The notes under the pieces are model-generated. The model made no database searches. It was not told the origin of the DNA and saw only the letters and a program-made list of their open reading frames with translations. DNA of 64,000 bases from contig CM055095.1 in assembly GCA_029204225.1 (NCBI GenBank), positions 16,954,870-17,018,869 of the forward strand, given 5' to 3'. Below are positions 11,448-23,921 of this stretch, piece by piece. Source of the DNA: Diphasiastrum complanatum. Its lineage: Eukaryota; Streptophyta; Lycopodiopsida; Lycopodiales; Lycopodiaceae. The position numbers and the translations under genes are program-made. How positions within the stretch are numbered: the stretch's first letter is position 1; every line of letters starts with the position of its first letter.

Positions 11448-13759
11448 TGACTGGCCGGTCAGCTATGCGGATCTCACGGAAATGGCCACAGTTTGGGGTC
11501 CATCAAGACAGCTGTTGTGCAAGGTGCTGCCCACAGTGTAAGCACGGGTGCGTCCACGGTCGGGGTGGTCGGTATAACGGGGGACTTGATGAGTCAAGGT
11601 GCTGCCCTTGAGGTGTAAGCACGGTCAGTTCTCGCGGTTCGGGCCTGGCACTGTCTGCACGTAGGACAGATGAGGCAGTGTGTTGCCATTAGGCTGGTGT
11701 AAGCACGGTCTGTGCCTTGTGGGGTGCGGGGCGACATATTCGAACTGTACGGGTTAACCATTGATACAGAGATGCTACTCGAATTCGGGTGTAAAGCACG
11801 GGTGGTTAGCTACCGGTGCGGGATAGCTGCCGATCGTTTAGCTATAAGGGCTATCGACCAAAAAGTGGTGGGGCGTGACTGAGGCAATGTGCTGCTTAAT
11901 GGTGAAAGCATGGATAGTTAGAGGGGTGTCCTATGTGGGCTGATTCTGTGATCGATTTGTATGGGCACGGCCAGGCAAAGGTCCGTTGGCAGGACCATCT
12001 CAAAGGGGGGCCTTGTCTTTGTTACTTGTTAGTAAACCTGTCTGAGTGTCTTACTTGTATGTATTCGTGGTGAGTCTTAGTACTCGTGCTTTGCCTAGTT
12101 TGCATGATTGCTTGTGATACAAGGAGCTGATGGCTCAAGAAGGAACCTTTCTTTTAAAGGCTGATACCATCAAACAAAGAGGACTACAGAATCTGTGGGG
12201 TGGATTTGCAGTTCAAGTACTCGCACGTGAACGGCAATGAAACGACTCAATGTTTGCAAAGGATGGATGGCTAGCCTGTTTCTTGGGTTACTTTCATTTG
12301 CGACAACGCCCACCAAGACGCAAGCAGGAAGTCAAAAGTTGGAAAGGGCAATTTCAATGGAGATCTTCTATGGAGCAGTTGGTCTTCATTTTGGGACGGC
12401 CACCTTCGGAACTGAAACTCACTGAGCATGGGTGATATCCAATATCAGTTGGATTTTTCCTCAAAGGAGAAAGACTAGGATCCTCTTCAGAGATTGGCAC
12501 CATGTTGGATTGAGCCATAATCCTAGCAGATGGGAAGCAAAGTGTTGGAAAGGCTTTTTGTCCAAAGAACTCTACTCTAAGTCCGATCAGCTGATTTTAT
12601 AAGTGGAGGGGAACTATCACAGACACCTCTCTCTTGGGGCAAATTTTGAATGAAAGTTGATCAAAACGGGGACAAATTCAAGGTGACCTAGCCTTACTCA
12701 CACGAGGAGACTGGCGAACTTTGGACCTAATAAGTTGACAAGTTTTTATTGTGGAAAGGAAAGCTTGTTATAGGCTTTCTCTGGACCAGCAATGATGAGG
12801 AAACATATGAGTATGTTGGCTTGTGTTACGTGTAAGGCAGCTGATCAATGAAGGAATTGTGAAAGTTGAGTCTTGCATGAGAGACTTGGTATTTCGAACG
12901 GACGCTAAGGGACAATTCGCGTTGAGATCGGACTAGTGCAAACTCTGGGTGCATGTGTCTGATTCAAAGAGAGCTACTTGAAGCCAAGCTCGATGTACAC
13001 TTCTTGTTTTGACTGTGAGGCAACTAACCAGTGATGGAATTGTGAAAGTCAAGTTTTGCGCAATGGACATGGTGCTTCAAACAAACGCGAAGAGATAGTT
13101 CGTATGCGGATGAAACTGGTGCGACCCTTTGGCTTTCCACGAGGTCAATGGTTACATTTGGGCTGATTCAAAGAGCTACTTCAAGCAAAGTGACAGGTGC
13201 ATTGCGGAGTACTCAATCTTTGCCTACCTTAAAGAGCCAAGATGGAAAAGTATCAAGATCAGGCTGGGACAAGGAGAGAAATCAAGGTGCAGAAGCAACA
13301 AGGCACGGAGTGGACCATAAAGTGGGCAATCAGACAATAAATCCTTTGGCTCAGAGAGCCTTGATACCTGTGCGGAACTGATCAAATCTGGAGCTCATGG
13401 AACTCAACACAAAGTGCATCAAGGACAAATCAGGAGCTCAAAGGAGTTCCAAAGTCGAAAGTCAGAAGCGACAGGAGCGAACATTTCAAAGAAAGGCCTC
13501 TGTCACCAGTTAATAAGATTCTTGGGTTTTACGAAAGCGATATCAAGTCTACGTTTTTCCCAGACAAACAGATATTTTCAAGTTATGTAATTTTTCAGTA
13601 CAAAGAGCTGAGCCTCCGACTTGTGGTGTGCCAGCTTCAATGCTAATAAAAAGTGGCCAGTAAATTGAGTACTGTGCCAAGTAGCTTAAATGTATAGTTA
13701 TTTTAATTGGGAGACACCTTTACTTTAATCTGACATCTGATGAGGACATCAAATTTTAT

Positions 13760-13773
13760 AAAGGTGGGGTGGA
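13760..13773 (+). other. Polypurine tract
   Basis: AAAGGTGGGGTGGA abuts the right LTR start TGTTG and would prime plus-strand synthesis. Confidence 0.85.
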
Positions 13774-15012
13774 TGTTGTAAAGCTGTCTTCATAAGCTTT
13801 ACTTTCGGCGCCACAGGCGCCAGCATTGTCCCCGGCGCCAGCAGCGCCCCTGCTGCTCCCGGCGCCAACGGCGCCGGCGCCACTGTGACCAAAATCCAGC
13901 CGGCACCAAGTTCCTATGGCTGAAAATCTTTGATCGGTTCTAGCGAAGTCCAAAGAGCTCAGATCGATGTGCAATCACCTCACACGATCTAGGCATGATT
14001 AAAGGAAGCCTGGGGATCAATAAAATCTAGAGAGAGAAAATGACTTTCTAGAAAGAGAAAATCCTAGAGAGAGAAAGATGTGCTTTACCAACTTGGGTAG
14101 AGTGCTTGGTATGAGGGGGGGGGGGGGGGTGCCAAATCCCACCAATACTATAGGGGAGTGCGGGTTGCGACTCAAGGCGAGCTCCAACCAAGTCTCAGCC
14201 TCCCTTGCTGGAATGTTGTCCTGGCACTCGCCTTGGCATGCCAGCTCCCCGGAGACTAGGGTCGGTCACACCTTGAAATGTAACCTTCTCAGATTTATCA
14301 ATAAAGTGGGATTTTCCTCAAACTGACTCTGACTACTTTCTGGGTTTCAGTGTTCGGTAAAAGCGCCAGTTGTAAGGCTGCTTCAAAATTTTTAAGTTGG
14401 CACATAGCTGAGGATCGTATCCCGGGATGCCAGCGGTATGTCGTCGGGACCATTCGCTCCGTGGCGCCAGTGGTATGCTGTCGGGACCATTTGGTCCAGG
14501 AACTAGTTGTCTCCATATCTGTCGCAGCTTGTGGTTCTGAGTGTTCCTTGCATGAACGTGAATGGGTTAAGCTCTTGGGGAACGGGCTCTAACCTGTCGG
14601 CTGAGTCGGATGGCTTGCTTGGGTGGAAGTTACCTGTTTATGGCTGTCTAGTCTGGCGTGGTGCCAGGTTGGGTTCCAGCGCTCGTGACGAAGCTTTCAG
14701 TTGGTTGAGTCTGATGTAAGTCAGACCGCTTGCTTGGAATGGATGTTACTCATTTGTAACGAAGCTTTGAGTTGGTTAAGTTTGATGTATGTCGGGCGGC
14801 TTGCTTGGAGGGAAGTCACCCACATCGGGACCCCCGATCTGGCATGGCGCCAGGTTGGATCTCAATGTTGGTTTTCGGAACTTCAAGTTGGTTAAGTCTG
14901 ATCGTTGTTGGCGAGTTGGTTGCTTGTATGTCAAGTGGGTTTGGATGGCAAGAGTTGAAGGCTGGGAAGCTAAGTCGTGGTTCCCGGCTCCCTTTGGGAT
15001 GCCTGCGCCACA
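13774..15012 (+). repeat. 3' LTR
   Basis: 1239 bp and homologous to the left LTR along its whole length. The two copies differ at scattered single bases and a few indels, so the insertion is not brand new but is well preserved. Confidence 0.95.
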
Positions 15013-15017
15013 TTATG
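15013..15017. other. Target-site duplication, right copy (TTATG)
   Basis: Identical to 10170-10174. Confidence 0.9.
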
Positions 15018-15690
15018 TCTCATCAAGTGACCAAGGGTTTTATTCGCACTTTTGTCTGCACGCACACAAAAATGTGCTGAAAACAACTCTAGTGTTAAGT
15101 TGTTCTAATTTGGCAATTTGGAGGCCAAAGTGAAATTTCAAATTAAAGACTTATTTTTTTTATGTCGATGAGATCTAAAAATAGTGTCTGTACTATTTTT
15201 AACAAGTATATAGGTGGATAAGATTGGATTTGGACCTATTACCATTGGCTAGTTGAGATACATTGAAACTAGTCAAGTAAAACCAGGTTTTTGGTAAGTA
15301 CATGGAAACTACCAAATTTAGGACAATAAGTGGCAATCTGGCCAACTGACATTATGCCTACTATAAATGGTTGTACCACTGTGTAGAAAATAATGATTAT
15401 GTTCTCTTTTGGTGCTAGTCTTTATAGACCCAAACCCTCTGTGCATGTGCCCATGCAAGGCCTAAACTCCCCCAAAGCGCTTTTCATTGCTATTGATACT
15501 CTACACATGCATTAACAATCCTAAATCCATGTGTTAACTCCAATTATTGTGTATGGATCTCACAAGGTTATTAATTACATTAGTGGCCTCATTCGGAATA
15601 ACATGGCATAATAGATAATCTCACTTACAGGAGTATAGTAAGTCTACCCAAGTCTAGGATTATGCCGAATCCTATATGCAGGACTTGGAT

Positions 15691-17031
15691 GTAACATTCT
15701 TCCTCCCTTGAACTACTCGTGTCCTCATAATAACAAGAGGCCCTTTTAAAATATCACGACATGGGAGTTGGAACATGGCATTCTCCGTGTATAAGCCCAA
15801 CTTGAAGTGCCAAGTGGGCATTTCATTTGTCATTAAGGCATAATATAGATTGATAATATACAAATAGCCATGTCTAGATCCTCTAACAAAAACATTTGAA
15901 TCATTATCAAGGATTGTAAACTCATTTGTTGTGAAGTTGATATTGTACCCTTGATCTACAATTTTGCAACTTAACAATAGGCTCTTGGTGAGTCTTGGGA
16001 CATACAACACATCTCTAAGTATTCCTATGCAGTTCAATGGTGTTTTGGTCTTCTACCTTATGGCTGCTTGAGTGTCCAAGATAGATGTTCTCATTTTGAT
16101 TGGATGTGTTTAGAAACACGTTACACTTCTTATGAGTTTTCATATGTTGTGATGTTACATTGTCCAAGTACCAACATTAGCTTTTTACTACTTTCTTGAA
16201 ATCCACCATGAATAGACTTGGTCCTTTCTTTTTTCCCTATTAATTCTGTAGCTCAACAATATTGTTCCGTTGTTGATTTTCTATTTATTCATTGTGTATT
16301 TTAATTCTACACTCTTTGATGTCATGGCTGGTTCTCTTGCATTACTTGCAAAAAAAGTTCTGTTTTCAATTTTTTGTGACTAGGTCTTGCCTTTTACTAT
16401 TGGAAATCAAAACTAGGTTAAATTTTAGACTTCTATTTTTGTTTTTTATTAGAGAATAGAGCTAATGACTTTTCTTTAGTACATGAATCCAAGATGTTCT
16501 TTTCCATTTCTTCTTGGAGAAAAATGGATGACATTCTGGCATGTTTGTCCAATTTGTGTACTAATAATGAGCATCATGAAATGCTCATATAATGCTGGTA
16601 AGCTTCATAATAAGGTCATTATTGTATCATATCAAATATGAGAGTCTACAAGTAGTAGTTGATCCATTAGGGCTTTAAGACCATTCATATGATCACACTT
16701 TTAGTTTCAAAGAGAAATTTCTTTCCCATAAATAACTTTGTTGAAACATCCTGTCTCATAAAGAGAGTTAAAAATTTCAGGCTTTTTGTGCTAACTTGCA
16801 TAAAATCCATCCATCACTCCCCATAAATCTCCTTTGATGAGTATCATCATGATCTTTATTTTCACATATATAAATTCTCACCATTAAATTTGTCAATGAA
16901 TTTAAGATTAGTGAATCATTCCATTCTTCTTTGCAAGTGACATGAAAGTTTTGAAAACCTAAAATTACATCATAATAATGATAATAAATCCAAGAATAGA
17001 GTCTGCAAAACCTTACAACTTTGATACCATG
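15691..17031 (-). mobile_element. Ty1/Copia remnant, protease region only
   Basis: On the minus strand a PBS-like TGGTATCAAAGT lies at 17020-17031. A purine tract (CAAGGGAGGAAGAA, 15697-15710) is followed by TGTTAC, which fits a 3' LTR start at 15696. Between them, ORF 16037-15672 has the Copia protease-to-GAG-pre-integrase block (LRDVLYVPRLTKSLL, then VFVRGSRHGYLY). Just upstream a stop-ridden frame reads CWYLDNVTSQHMKTHKK, which resembles the WxLDSGATxHM active site. Integrase, RT and RNase H are gone. LTR limits were not resolved. Confidence 0.75.
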
Positions 17032-18072
17032 TTATAAATTAGTGCAGAAAGATGACTTTGAGGTTTAATCTGCGTCCAGAATCTTGTAACATAGTAAATC
17101 TATGTATCATTGACAGACATCTAAAAAAGCCATGCTTACATTCATTTGAGGTGTCTATAACAACCATGGAATTGTAGCTAATGATCTATAGTTAACTTTG
17201 CAAGAAGTAGCAAACATAGAAATGAGATTCAAGTATTAAAGATAGAACATGTCAACTACAGCATTCATGATATTAAGATGTAAACTTCGACATACATTGA
17301 TAAAATTGTTAGCTGCTTCATTGACAAGAAGAATACATGATAACAATGCATTAGAAAAAAAGTGTGCTCAAAGTTATTCTCTTCTAATCTTGCTATCATT
17401 GTATCTCTTCCATTTTTTGCTCTCTTTGTCACTGCTAATTTGATTTCTTTATATACTCATCATATGATAGATTATGTACACTGATTATCTTTACTAATCT
17501 GCTATTAAATGATGTTCATTCACTTGACATCATCTTATCTTAAAATATAAGTATCAAAGATATGCTGGGTTGCTTAAGACTAACCCTAACGTCATATAGC
17601 TGGAAATAAAGGGTATTTGTTAAGAAAAGCCAGTCTTAGATATTTAGCCCTAGTTATTGGACAACCTGAATTGGCAAAGCTGTGAAAATTTGCACCTTCT
17701 GCATCTAAAAGGAGATGCATATAAGAAACGTCAGAGAGAACTTCAGTAACTTAACAACCAACTCCATGAACAAAGAGACATGGAAATAAAAGCATAATGC
17801 ACATCAAAAACTGTAATCCAGAGCTCCATGAGGTCCAAACTTTTATACAGAATTAGCTCCGTTTCATATCCTCCCAGGCTGAAGCTGTTAAGTTATCTTA
17901 TTCCTGATAGTTCATGTTATTTTTAGATTGCTCACAAAAATGCATCTCACTTGAGCGAGCCAAGCGCCTTGCAGCTTACCTTGTCCGTCGCCATCTTGGT
18001 TTAAGGATAGCCCAAGTCTCTCATTTTATGCTACAAACCTATGTCATTCCTTCCCTAAGCCTTACTGGATAC
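17032..18072. other. No gene recognised; 3' flank of the kinase gene
   Basis: AT-rich. The left part should contain the 5' LTR of the Copia remnant and the right part the kinase 3' UTR, but neither boundary could be placed. Confidence 0.5.
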
Positions 18073-21000
18073 CTAGATGTTGCCTTGCTTTGTATCTCTG
18101 TGACTCTTACCCCATAGTTTAGCTTCAGCAATAGCCCTTTCCCGTTCCTGAGATGGACCAACTGTTCTATGAGTACCCTTTGAGGCTCTGCTAGATTGTT
18201 TGTGACCTCGTCGTGGATCGTGGTTTTCTGTGTCCTGAAGATCTTTAGCTCCACCAGTTTCATGATCATGCACTCTTTCCGTTTCTTTATTGACAGACAA
18301 ATTAGATCGAACGTCATCTAGAGAGCAAGTCGGTGATGTCACTCCAGATTTCGAAGGAGAATTTGTGCTTTCAGATGCACTTTCACACTTTTGAACATCC
18401 CGCTCATCTGATAATGGTGGTACTGCAGTGTTTCCATACCTCTCACCCCTTGATGATCTATCCTTCTCCTTCCTATGACGTGAAGGTGCTTGTGGTCCCA
18501 ACCTGCCAATAGCAATCGGATGTACAGCAGGATCATAGCTTTGGGATGCCAGATAATTGAGTGCTGTAACCACATCACCAATATGGGGTCTAACTGTAGC
18601 TTTCTCTTGAAGGCACATTGCAGCCACTGCAACAGCCTGATACAAGCCCCTCATTGGATATCTACCACGCAGCAAAGGATCAGCCATATTAGGGAACTTC
18701 CACCTATCTTTGAATAAAGGACGAGCCTGCAGAAACTTACCAGTAAATCCATTAGTGACTAGTCAATACAGTGGTTCCAACTTTAACCAGCATTACATAT
18801 CACATACAGTGCTAAAGTTTCAACACAAACTGTAAAGATATTTGTTTGTAACCAGAAAAACGAGCAAATAAATATCCCTGAAAACCCTGGCATTAGCTCA
18901 AAGTTAAATGCAATAGATAGCATAAGAACTCAAAAAAATCAATTTTTTAATGTAGGTCTAGGATAGTATCCAAACAACAAAAAAGAAATCTATGTTGTTA
19001 TGGACATTAAGTCTTGAAATGTCAACTCTCTGCATAGAACGGAGCGTATGGTAGGACATTTTTGCTAACGTCATCAGAGCCCAAGAGTAGGTGCAGGTGA
19101 CATGAAGATACATCCACAATTTCTTCTACATTTTCACAAAACCTAGAATGTTGATTTTTTATCACATCCATGAGGCTTACGCCCAGACTACGACATGATT
19201 TGTTTGTGTTAGCTCATACATTTTCACAAAGATTACCATGCTGATTTTCTATCACTCGTATGAAGCTAAAGGCCACACTCAGACATAATTAGAATAGTAT
19301 CAAACAGAAATCGTGAGAGTGACACAAGCTTGAATTGTATATACTTTTTAAGTCAATCCTAAGCAACTCTTATTAGTGCATAAAACGTGAAGGCCACTGG
19401 CATATCGCCATTGTGCTGATATGATGATTTGTCAATCAAAAGCCATATTCAACAGCAATTTTGTAACAGCAGCAAAACAGACTTGATCATAGGTCCTTAC
19501 ACATAAAGGTAGAAATAATTATTGATAGAGCATGCAAAGTAAAGAGTGTAAAAGTGGGGTCAATAGAAGTCAGACGGGAAAGTGTGGAAGATATGCATCA
19601 CCAGAATATCGTGGCTCAAGAAGTATGCCTTTATCTCCAAGTTGCTGCTCAACTACTTACTAATATTCAAAAACTAACATAAGAACTCTCTCATAAGTAG
19701 AATAAAAATCTTTAAGAAATCCTGTGTCAATACTTTAAATGTTCCAACTAAGATTTGAAATTGTTACAGAAATGAAAATTCAAGCTGATATGAGAAAGAT
19801 CCGAAAGACATTACCCATGCCACAAGGTTCTGCTCCCCTGTGATCCTAGTCTCGTCAATCGCCCTCCTTCCAGTGATCAGCTCTAGCAGTACTACTCCAA
19901 AGCTGTAAACATCTGATTTTACTGTTAATTGGCCTGTCATAGCATACTCTGGAGCACAATATCCATACGTCCCCATGACACGTGTGGAAACATGTGTCTT
20001 GTCTCCAACAGGGCCAAGTTTTGCAAGTCCGAAGTCAGATAACTTTGGATGAAAAATTTCATCCAAAAGAATGTTGGAGGACTTAAAATCTCGATAAATT
20101 ACAGCTGGATTAGCCTTATGATGCAAGTACTCCAAGCCCCTGGCAGCACCTGCCGCTATCTTCATCCTCGTATTCCAGTCAAGTGCTTCTTTACCAGCTG
20201 GAAGATCTGCATGAGAAGCCAGGTACAAGCTCCTTCTAGATTGTATGAGTCGTATGACTAGCTGATTCTAACTCAGATATGGCATTATAATGCAGTTATA
20301 GATTTATTGCAAAGTTAAAAACCAGAATAGCAGATAGCTGCAAGGTGATACAAGGTTTCAATAAACATCTGTCGTACCATGCAAATGATCTTCAAGACAG
20401 CCCAATGGCATATACTCATATACCAGAAGTCTTTGTTCACCATCAGCACAATACCCAATCATGTTGACCAGGTTTGGGTGATGAAGTAAGCTCAGCATTA
20501 GTACCTCTACTAGAAATTCCCGGTTACCCTGTAAGCCGCTTCTGTCAAGCTGCTTAACAGCCACAACCTGCAACAAACATTATTCGCTAGCCGGTTCATA
20601 ACTATCCCACATTATAGTTTATCGAAGATATAGTAGATTAACAGGCTCAATGGCTCACCTGATCAGTAGATTCTATTCGTCCTTTGTAAACACGGCCAAA
20701 ACCACCCTCTCCTAATAGACATTCAGGTCTGAAATTCTTCGTGGCAGCTGCAAGTTCGCTGAAAGCGAACGTCTGAGCTGCAATATTTGGTGGGCCCTCA
20801 TGCAACGACCCTTTCCTGCCTTCAATAGAAGTTTTTTTGTGGGAGTTATCTTCTGATCATGACAACAGCAGACTGGATTGAGCTGATTGCATTACAGCCA
20901 TTTTCTAGGTTATTCAACTTAAAGGTTCAAATCCTTGCTAAAAAAGTAAAAGAGATCACGAAGCATCGCAAGCAGTAAATCCAAATAAAGCAGACAAAAA

Positions 21001-21242
21001 CAGTCCAAGTGCTCGCAGAAGAAGCAAACTTTAAAGTGGCTCTAGGATAGCTAAAGCTTGATGATATGCAGGTTTTCCTACAGCCCGGAACTTCAAGCAA
21101 CATTGGATATGATCTTACCGGATGGATGCTTAATGGGCTGTTTATGAGGAGACACTGGTGATGTCCTCCCATGGCTACTACCCCCTTCCTTCGCTGGCTT
21201 CTCGTCCTGATCCCAAGAACCGAAACACGAACCCCACCCCAT
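18073..21242 (-). CDS. Receptor-like cytoplasmic kinase, subfamily VII (PBL27/CDL1/PBS1-like), five exons
   Basis: Exons on the minus strand: 21242-21119, 20852-20659, 20567-20378, 20206-19815 and 18726-18073. All introns are GT-AG, the phases join cleanly, and the product is 517 residues. The start [12 protein letters not shown] offers Gly2 for myristoylation and Cys6 for palmitoylation, as expected for plasma-membrane anchoring. Kinase features: GEGGFG loop (89-94), VAVK Lys111, YRD Asp209 with Asn214, DFG Asp227, APE 254-256 and RP Arg346. The Ser/Thr/Arg-rich tail (about 361-517) ends in AIAEAKLWG, like PBL27. This family relays signals from surface receptors to MAP kinases in immunity and growth; that role is inferred from family. 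FKSSN replaces the usual LKSSN. No disabling change was seen. Exon 1 is the least certain boundary. Confidence 0.93.
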
Positions 21243-22397
21243 ATATGGTTGAAATTAGCTTCTGGTCTAACAACCCTTACATTCCGATTGAACCAGGAGC
21301 TCAGAAGCACACAAGATACCAGAAAATGCTTGCCCCTGGAACTGAAGGCACCGCCACTTTCTAAGTTCAACCTATACTAGTACAATCGCCTTGCTTTAGG
21401 CAAAACGCAAACCAGGCGATTCCTTTCGGATCCAAAAAACCCCTTGATGTTCTTGAAATCCGAAGCAGCGGTAAGAACAATCAACCCTTTATCTTTGAGA
21501 ATAAGTCACGGCGTGTCATTGAGTGTTTCTGCATCCAAGATAACACGAATCAGCCCCCAATGAAACCATCTGACACACAAAATGGCCTTCATTCCCGCAC
21601 AATCTGCTGAGCTGCTCCAAAATCAGAACTTGCATTGCTCTCTAAACCCCAAGCACTAATAATGATAACCCCGTACTCTGTCCGGAGCCAGCTTTTCACT
21701 CACAAGCAACCGCCCGCATCCGCAATGACACAATCTGCTTCCTAGAACCCATACTAACCCCACTGAATGATTATTTCCAAATCCAAGAAAAGTTTTCGCG
21801 ATCCAACGATCCAGAATCCAGAACCAGCTATCCAACAACACGCAAGCAGAGCAGCTTTCAAACGAGCGCCCGAAAGTAGTACTTGAGGCAGATTATTGCA
21901 CTAAAGACAAAAGGCGACGGGCGATGGTTGCTTGGAAGAGATGATTTCAATGATGGAGGAGGCGAGGAAGCAGATCTAGCAGCAATGTAGGCTAAGGCTA
22001 GGGCGCGATGCGATGATCCATCATTGCCATTTTTTCACCCTACCCTCCGAGTCTGGACTCTGGACACTGAACAACAAAAGCAGAAGAAAGCAAAGGATAG
22101 AAAAAATATAGCATACCTATGTGTGTTGTAAAAGCATATTCAAGCCTTCTAAACATAGATAACACAATTCTCTCCCTCCTTGTGTGTCAAAAGGTTCGTT
22201 TGACCTTGCCTTCTTGCAAAGGCAAGAAGCTCTTGGGACCAAGTCATTCAATGAAGTCCTGTGCAAAAGTTAACACTAAAGCAATCACATATTTGTAGCA
22301 GAAAATAAAGGCACACAAACTAGGTGCAGGCCAATGCACGTCAAAGGCTGGTTTGCCTTTCAAGGAAACTCAAAAATTTTCTAAGCATGTCATTTGA
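21243..22397. other. Upstream region of the kinase gene; no coding sequence recognised
   Basis: Probably holds the 5' UTR and promoter. Purine-rich leader-like sequence (GATGGAGGAGGCGAGGAAG) lies on the plus strand near 21952. No convincing TATA position can be given. Copia homology begins at about 22398. Confidence 0.4.
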
Positions 22398-23921
22398 ATG
22401 GCAAATTTAAAAATTGCTCTTCCATTTTCTTTGATTGAGAATCAATCCTGGACTATAACTGAGCTACCAAAGGATCGAAATCTGATCCCATGCAAGTGGA
22501 TTTTCAAAGTGAAGTATGATGCTGAAGGCAAAGTAAATAAATACAAAGCCAGACTGGTTGCCAAGGGGTTCTCAAAAAATTCCAGACCTGGATTACTCCA
22601 AAACCTTCAGTCCTGTGGTAAAGCGTGCTTCAATTTGATTACTACTTTCCTATGCAGCTGCAGCAAACCTTAAAGTTCACCAAATGGACGTCCAAACTGC
22701 ATTCCTCAATGGCACCATTGAAGAGGAGATCTACATGTCCCAGCCAGAAGGATATGAGCTGAAGGGTAAGGAGCACCTAGTGTGCAAAATTCATAAAGCT
22801 CTATATGGTCTGAAACAGTCTCCAAGAGCCTGGTTTCAGAAAATAAATACATTTCTAATCGAGAATGGTTTTATTCCAAACTCGGCAACTCAAATGTTTA
22901 TTTTAAGTCTGCATCGGACTCCTTCATAATCATCGCTCTTTATGTTGACGACATGTTACTGTTTAGTAACAATTTAAATTTGTTGAAGGATACCAAATGC
23001 TTGTTAGCACAGGAATACAAGATGACAAATATGGGTCCTGCACACTATTGTTTTGGAATTCAGATTTTCCAAACTCGACCCAACAGGCAGACCAGCAAGC
23101 AGAGATACCTCACCAATATGGAATGGTCGAGTGCAAACCAAGCCACTTCCCACTCGACCTTGGTTTGAAGCTGTCAAAGGAGCAATGTCCAAAATCCGAG
23201 TCAAAGAAGGAGGAGATGAAGTAGTACCCGTTTCACTCAATAATCAGATCATTGATATATGCTATGCTCTGCACTCAACCTGACCTTGCTTATTCCATTA
23301 CCTCTCTCAGTCAATTTCTTTCAAATCCAGGTCCAGTTCATTTGAAGGCTCTCATGAAAGTCATGAAGTATGTCCAGGCTACAAAGCACCTCTGCATTTG
23401 CTATGGAGGCAGCCAACCTGCCAACATTTTGGAGGGCTACACAGATGCAGATTGGGTGGGAGAAATTGACACAAGAAAATCAACTTCAAGATTTGTCCTC
23501 TTGTTCAATCAAGGCCCAATTTCATGGAACAGCCGAAAACAGACCTTAGTAGCATTGTCTTCAACAGAATCAGAATATATAGTTATCACAAATGCTACCA
23601 AGGAGGCAGTTTGGCTGAGGAACCTGCTTGCAGATATTGAACTGATTCAATCACATCCAACGGCCCTCTATTGTGACAATCAAAGCGCCATTGCACTATC
23701 TCTGAATCCGAGATTTCACTCTCGAAGTAAGCATATTGAAATAAGGTATCACTATCTTAGCAAAAAAGTGCAAAGCCAAGAAATTTGCTTAGTTTACTAC
23801 AGGATAGAATTACAGACATCAGATTACTTCACCAAGGCATTGACAAAGGAACATCATTTTAGATTTAACAACCTGCTAAATCTGAAGATCGAAATTTTTC
23901 AAGATCCACATTAAGGGGGAG
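22398..23921 (+). mobile_element. 5'-truncated Ty1/Copia element: RT and RNase H
   Basis: RT: FSLIENQSWTITELPKD, CKWIFKVKYDAEGKVNKYKA, QMDVQTAFLNGTIEEEIY, ALYGLKQSPRAWFQK and the catalytic YVDD near 22940, spread over at least three frames by frameshifts. RNase H (23252-23914) is open for 220 codons: LEGYTDADWVG, SSTESEY, LYCDNQSAIAL and DYFTKALTKEHHF. Gag, protease and integrase are absent. A purine tract (AAGGGGGAG) at 23913-23921 precedes the LTR. Confidence 0.93.

Larger units (their letters stand above)
11434..13773 (+). repeat. Internal region of the LTR element, no coding sequence
   Basis: Near the left end a unit of about 75-100 bp recurs about five times (11515-11915). Each contains GTGCT...AGCAC or a variant (for example GTGCT 11524-11528 with AGCAC 11541-11545, and 11599-11603 with 11618-11622), so repeated small stem-loops could form in the RNA leader. 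Later, near 12830-12900 and 13015-13080, a second pair of related segments shares GGAATTGTGAAAGT. No zinc knuckle, protease, RT or integrase motif was found in any frame. Confidence 0.8.
10175..15012. mobile_element. Complete non-coding LTR retrotransposon with target-site duplication
   Basis: Two long direct repeats (10175-11433 and 13774-15012) both start TGTTGTAAAGC and end in ACA. The flanks are identical 5-mers: TTATG at 10170-10174 and TTATG at 15013-15017. A tRNA-iMet-type primer binding site follows the left LTR and a polypurine tract precedes the right LTR, which gives plus-strand orientation. The 2.34-kb interior has no gag or pol motif, so it must move, if at all, with proteins supplied by another element (a LARD- or TRIM-like design). 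Confidence 0.95.

Noticed and set aside
11122-11611. Trp/Gly-rich frames repeated in both LTRs (also 14701-15133)
   Set aside because: They lie within LTR sequence and arise from its internal tandem repeats. The frames differ between the two LTRs.
20927-21370. 147-codon minus-strand ORF as the kinase N-terminus
   Set aside because: A different frame in the same DNA gives the family-typical myristoylation start and a phase-matching GT donor at 21118; the longer frame does not join exon 2.
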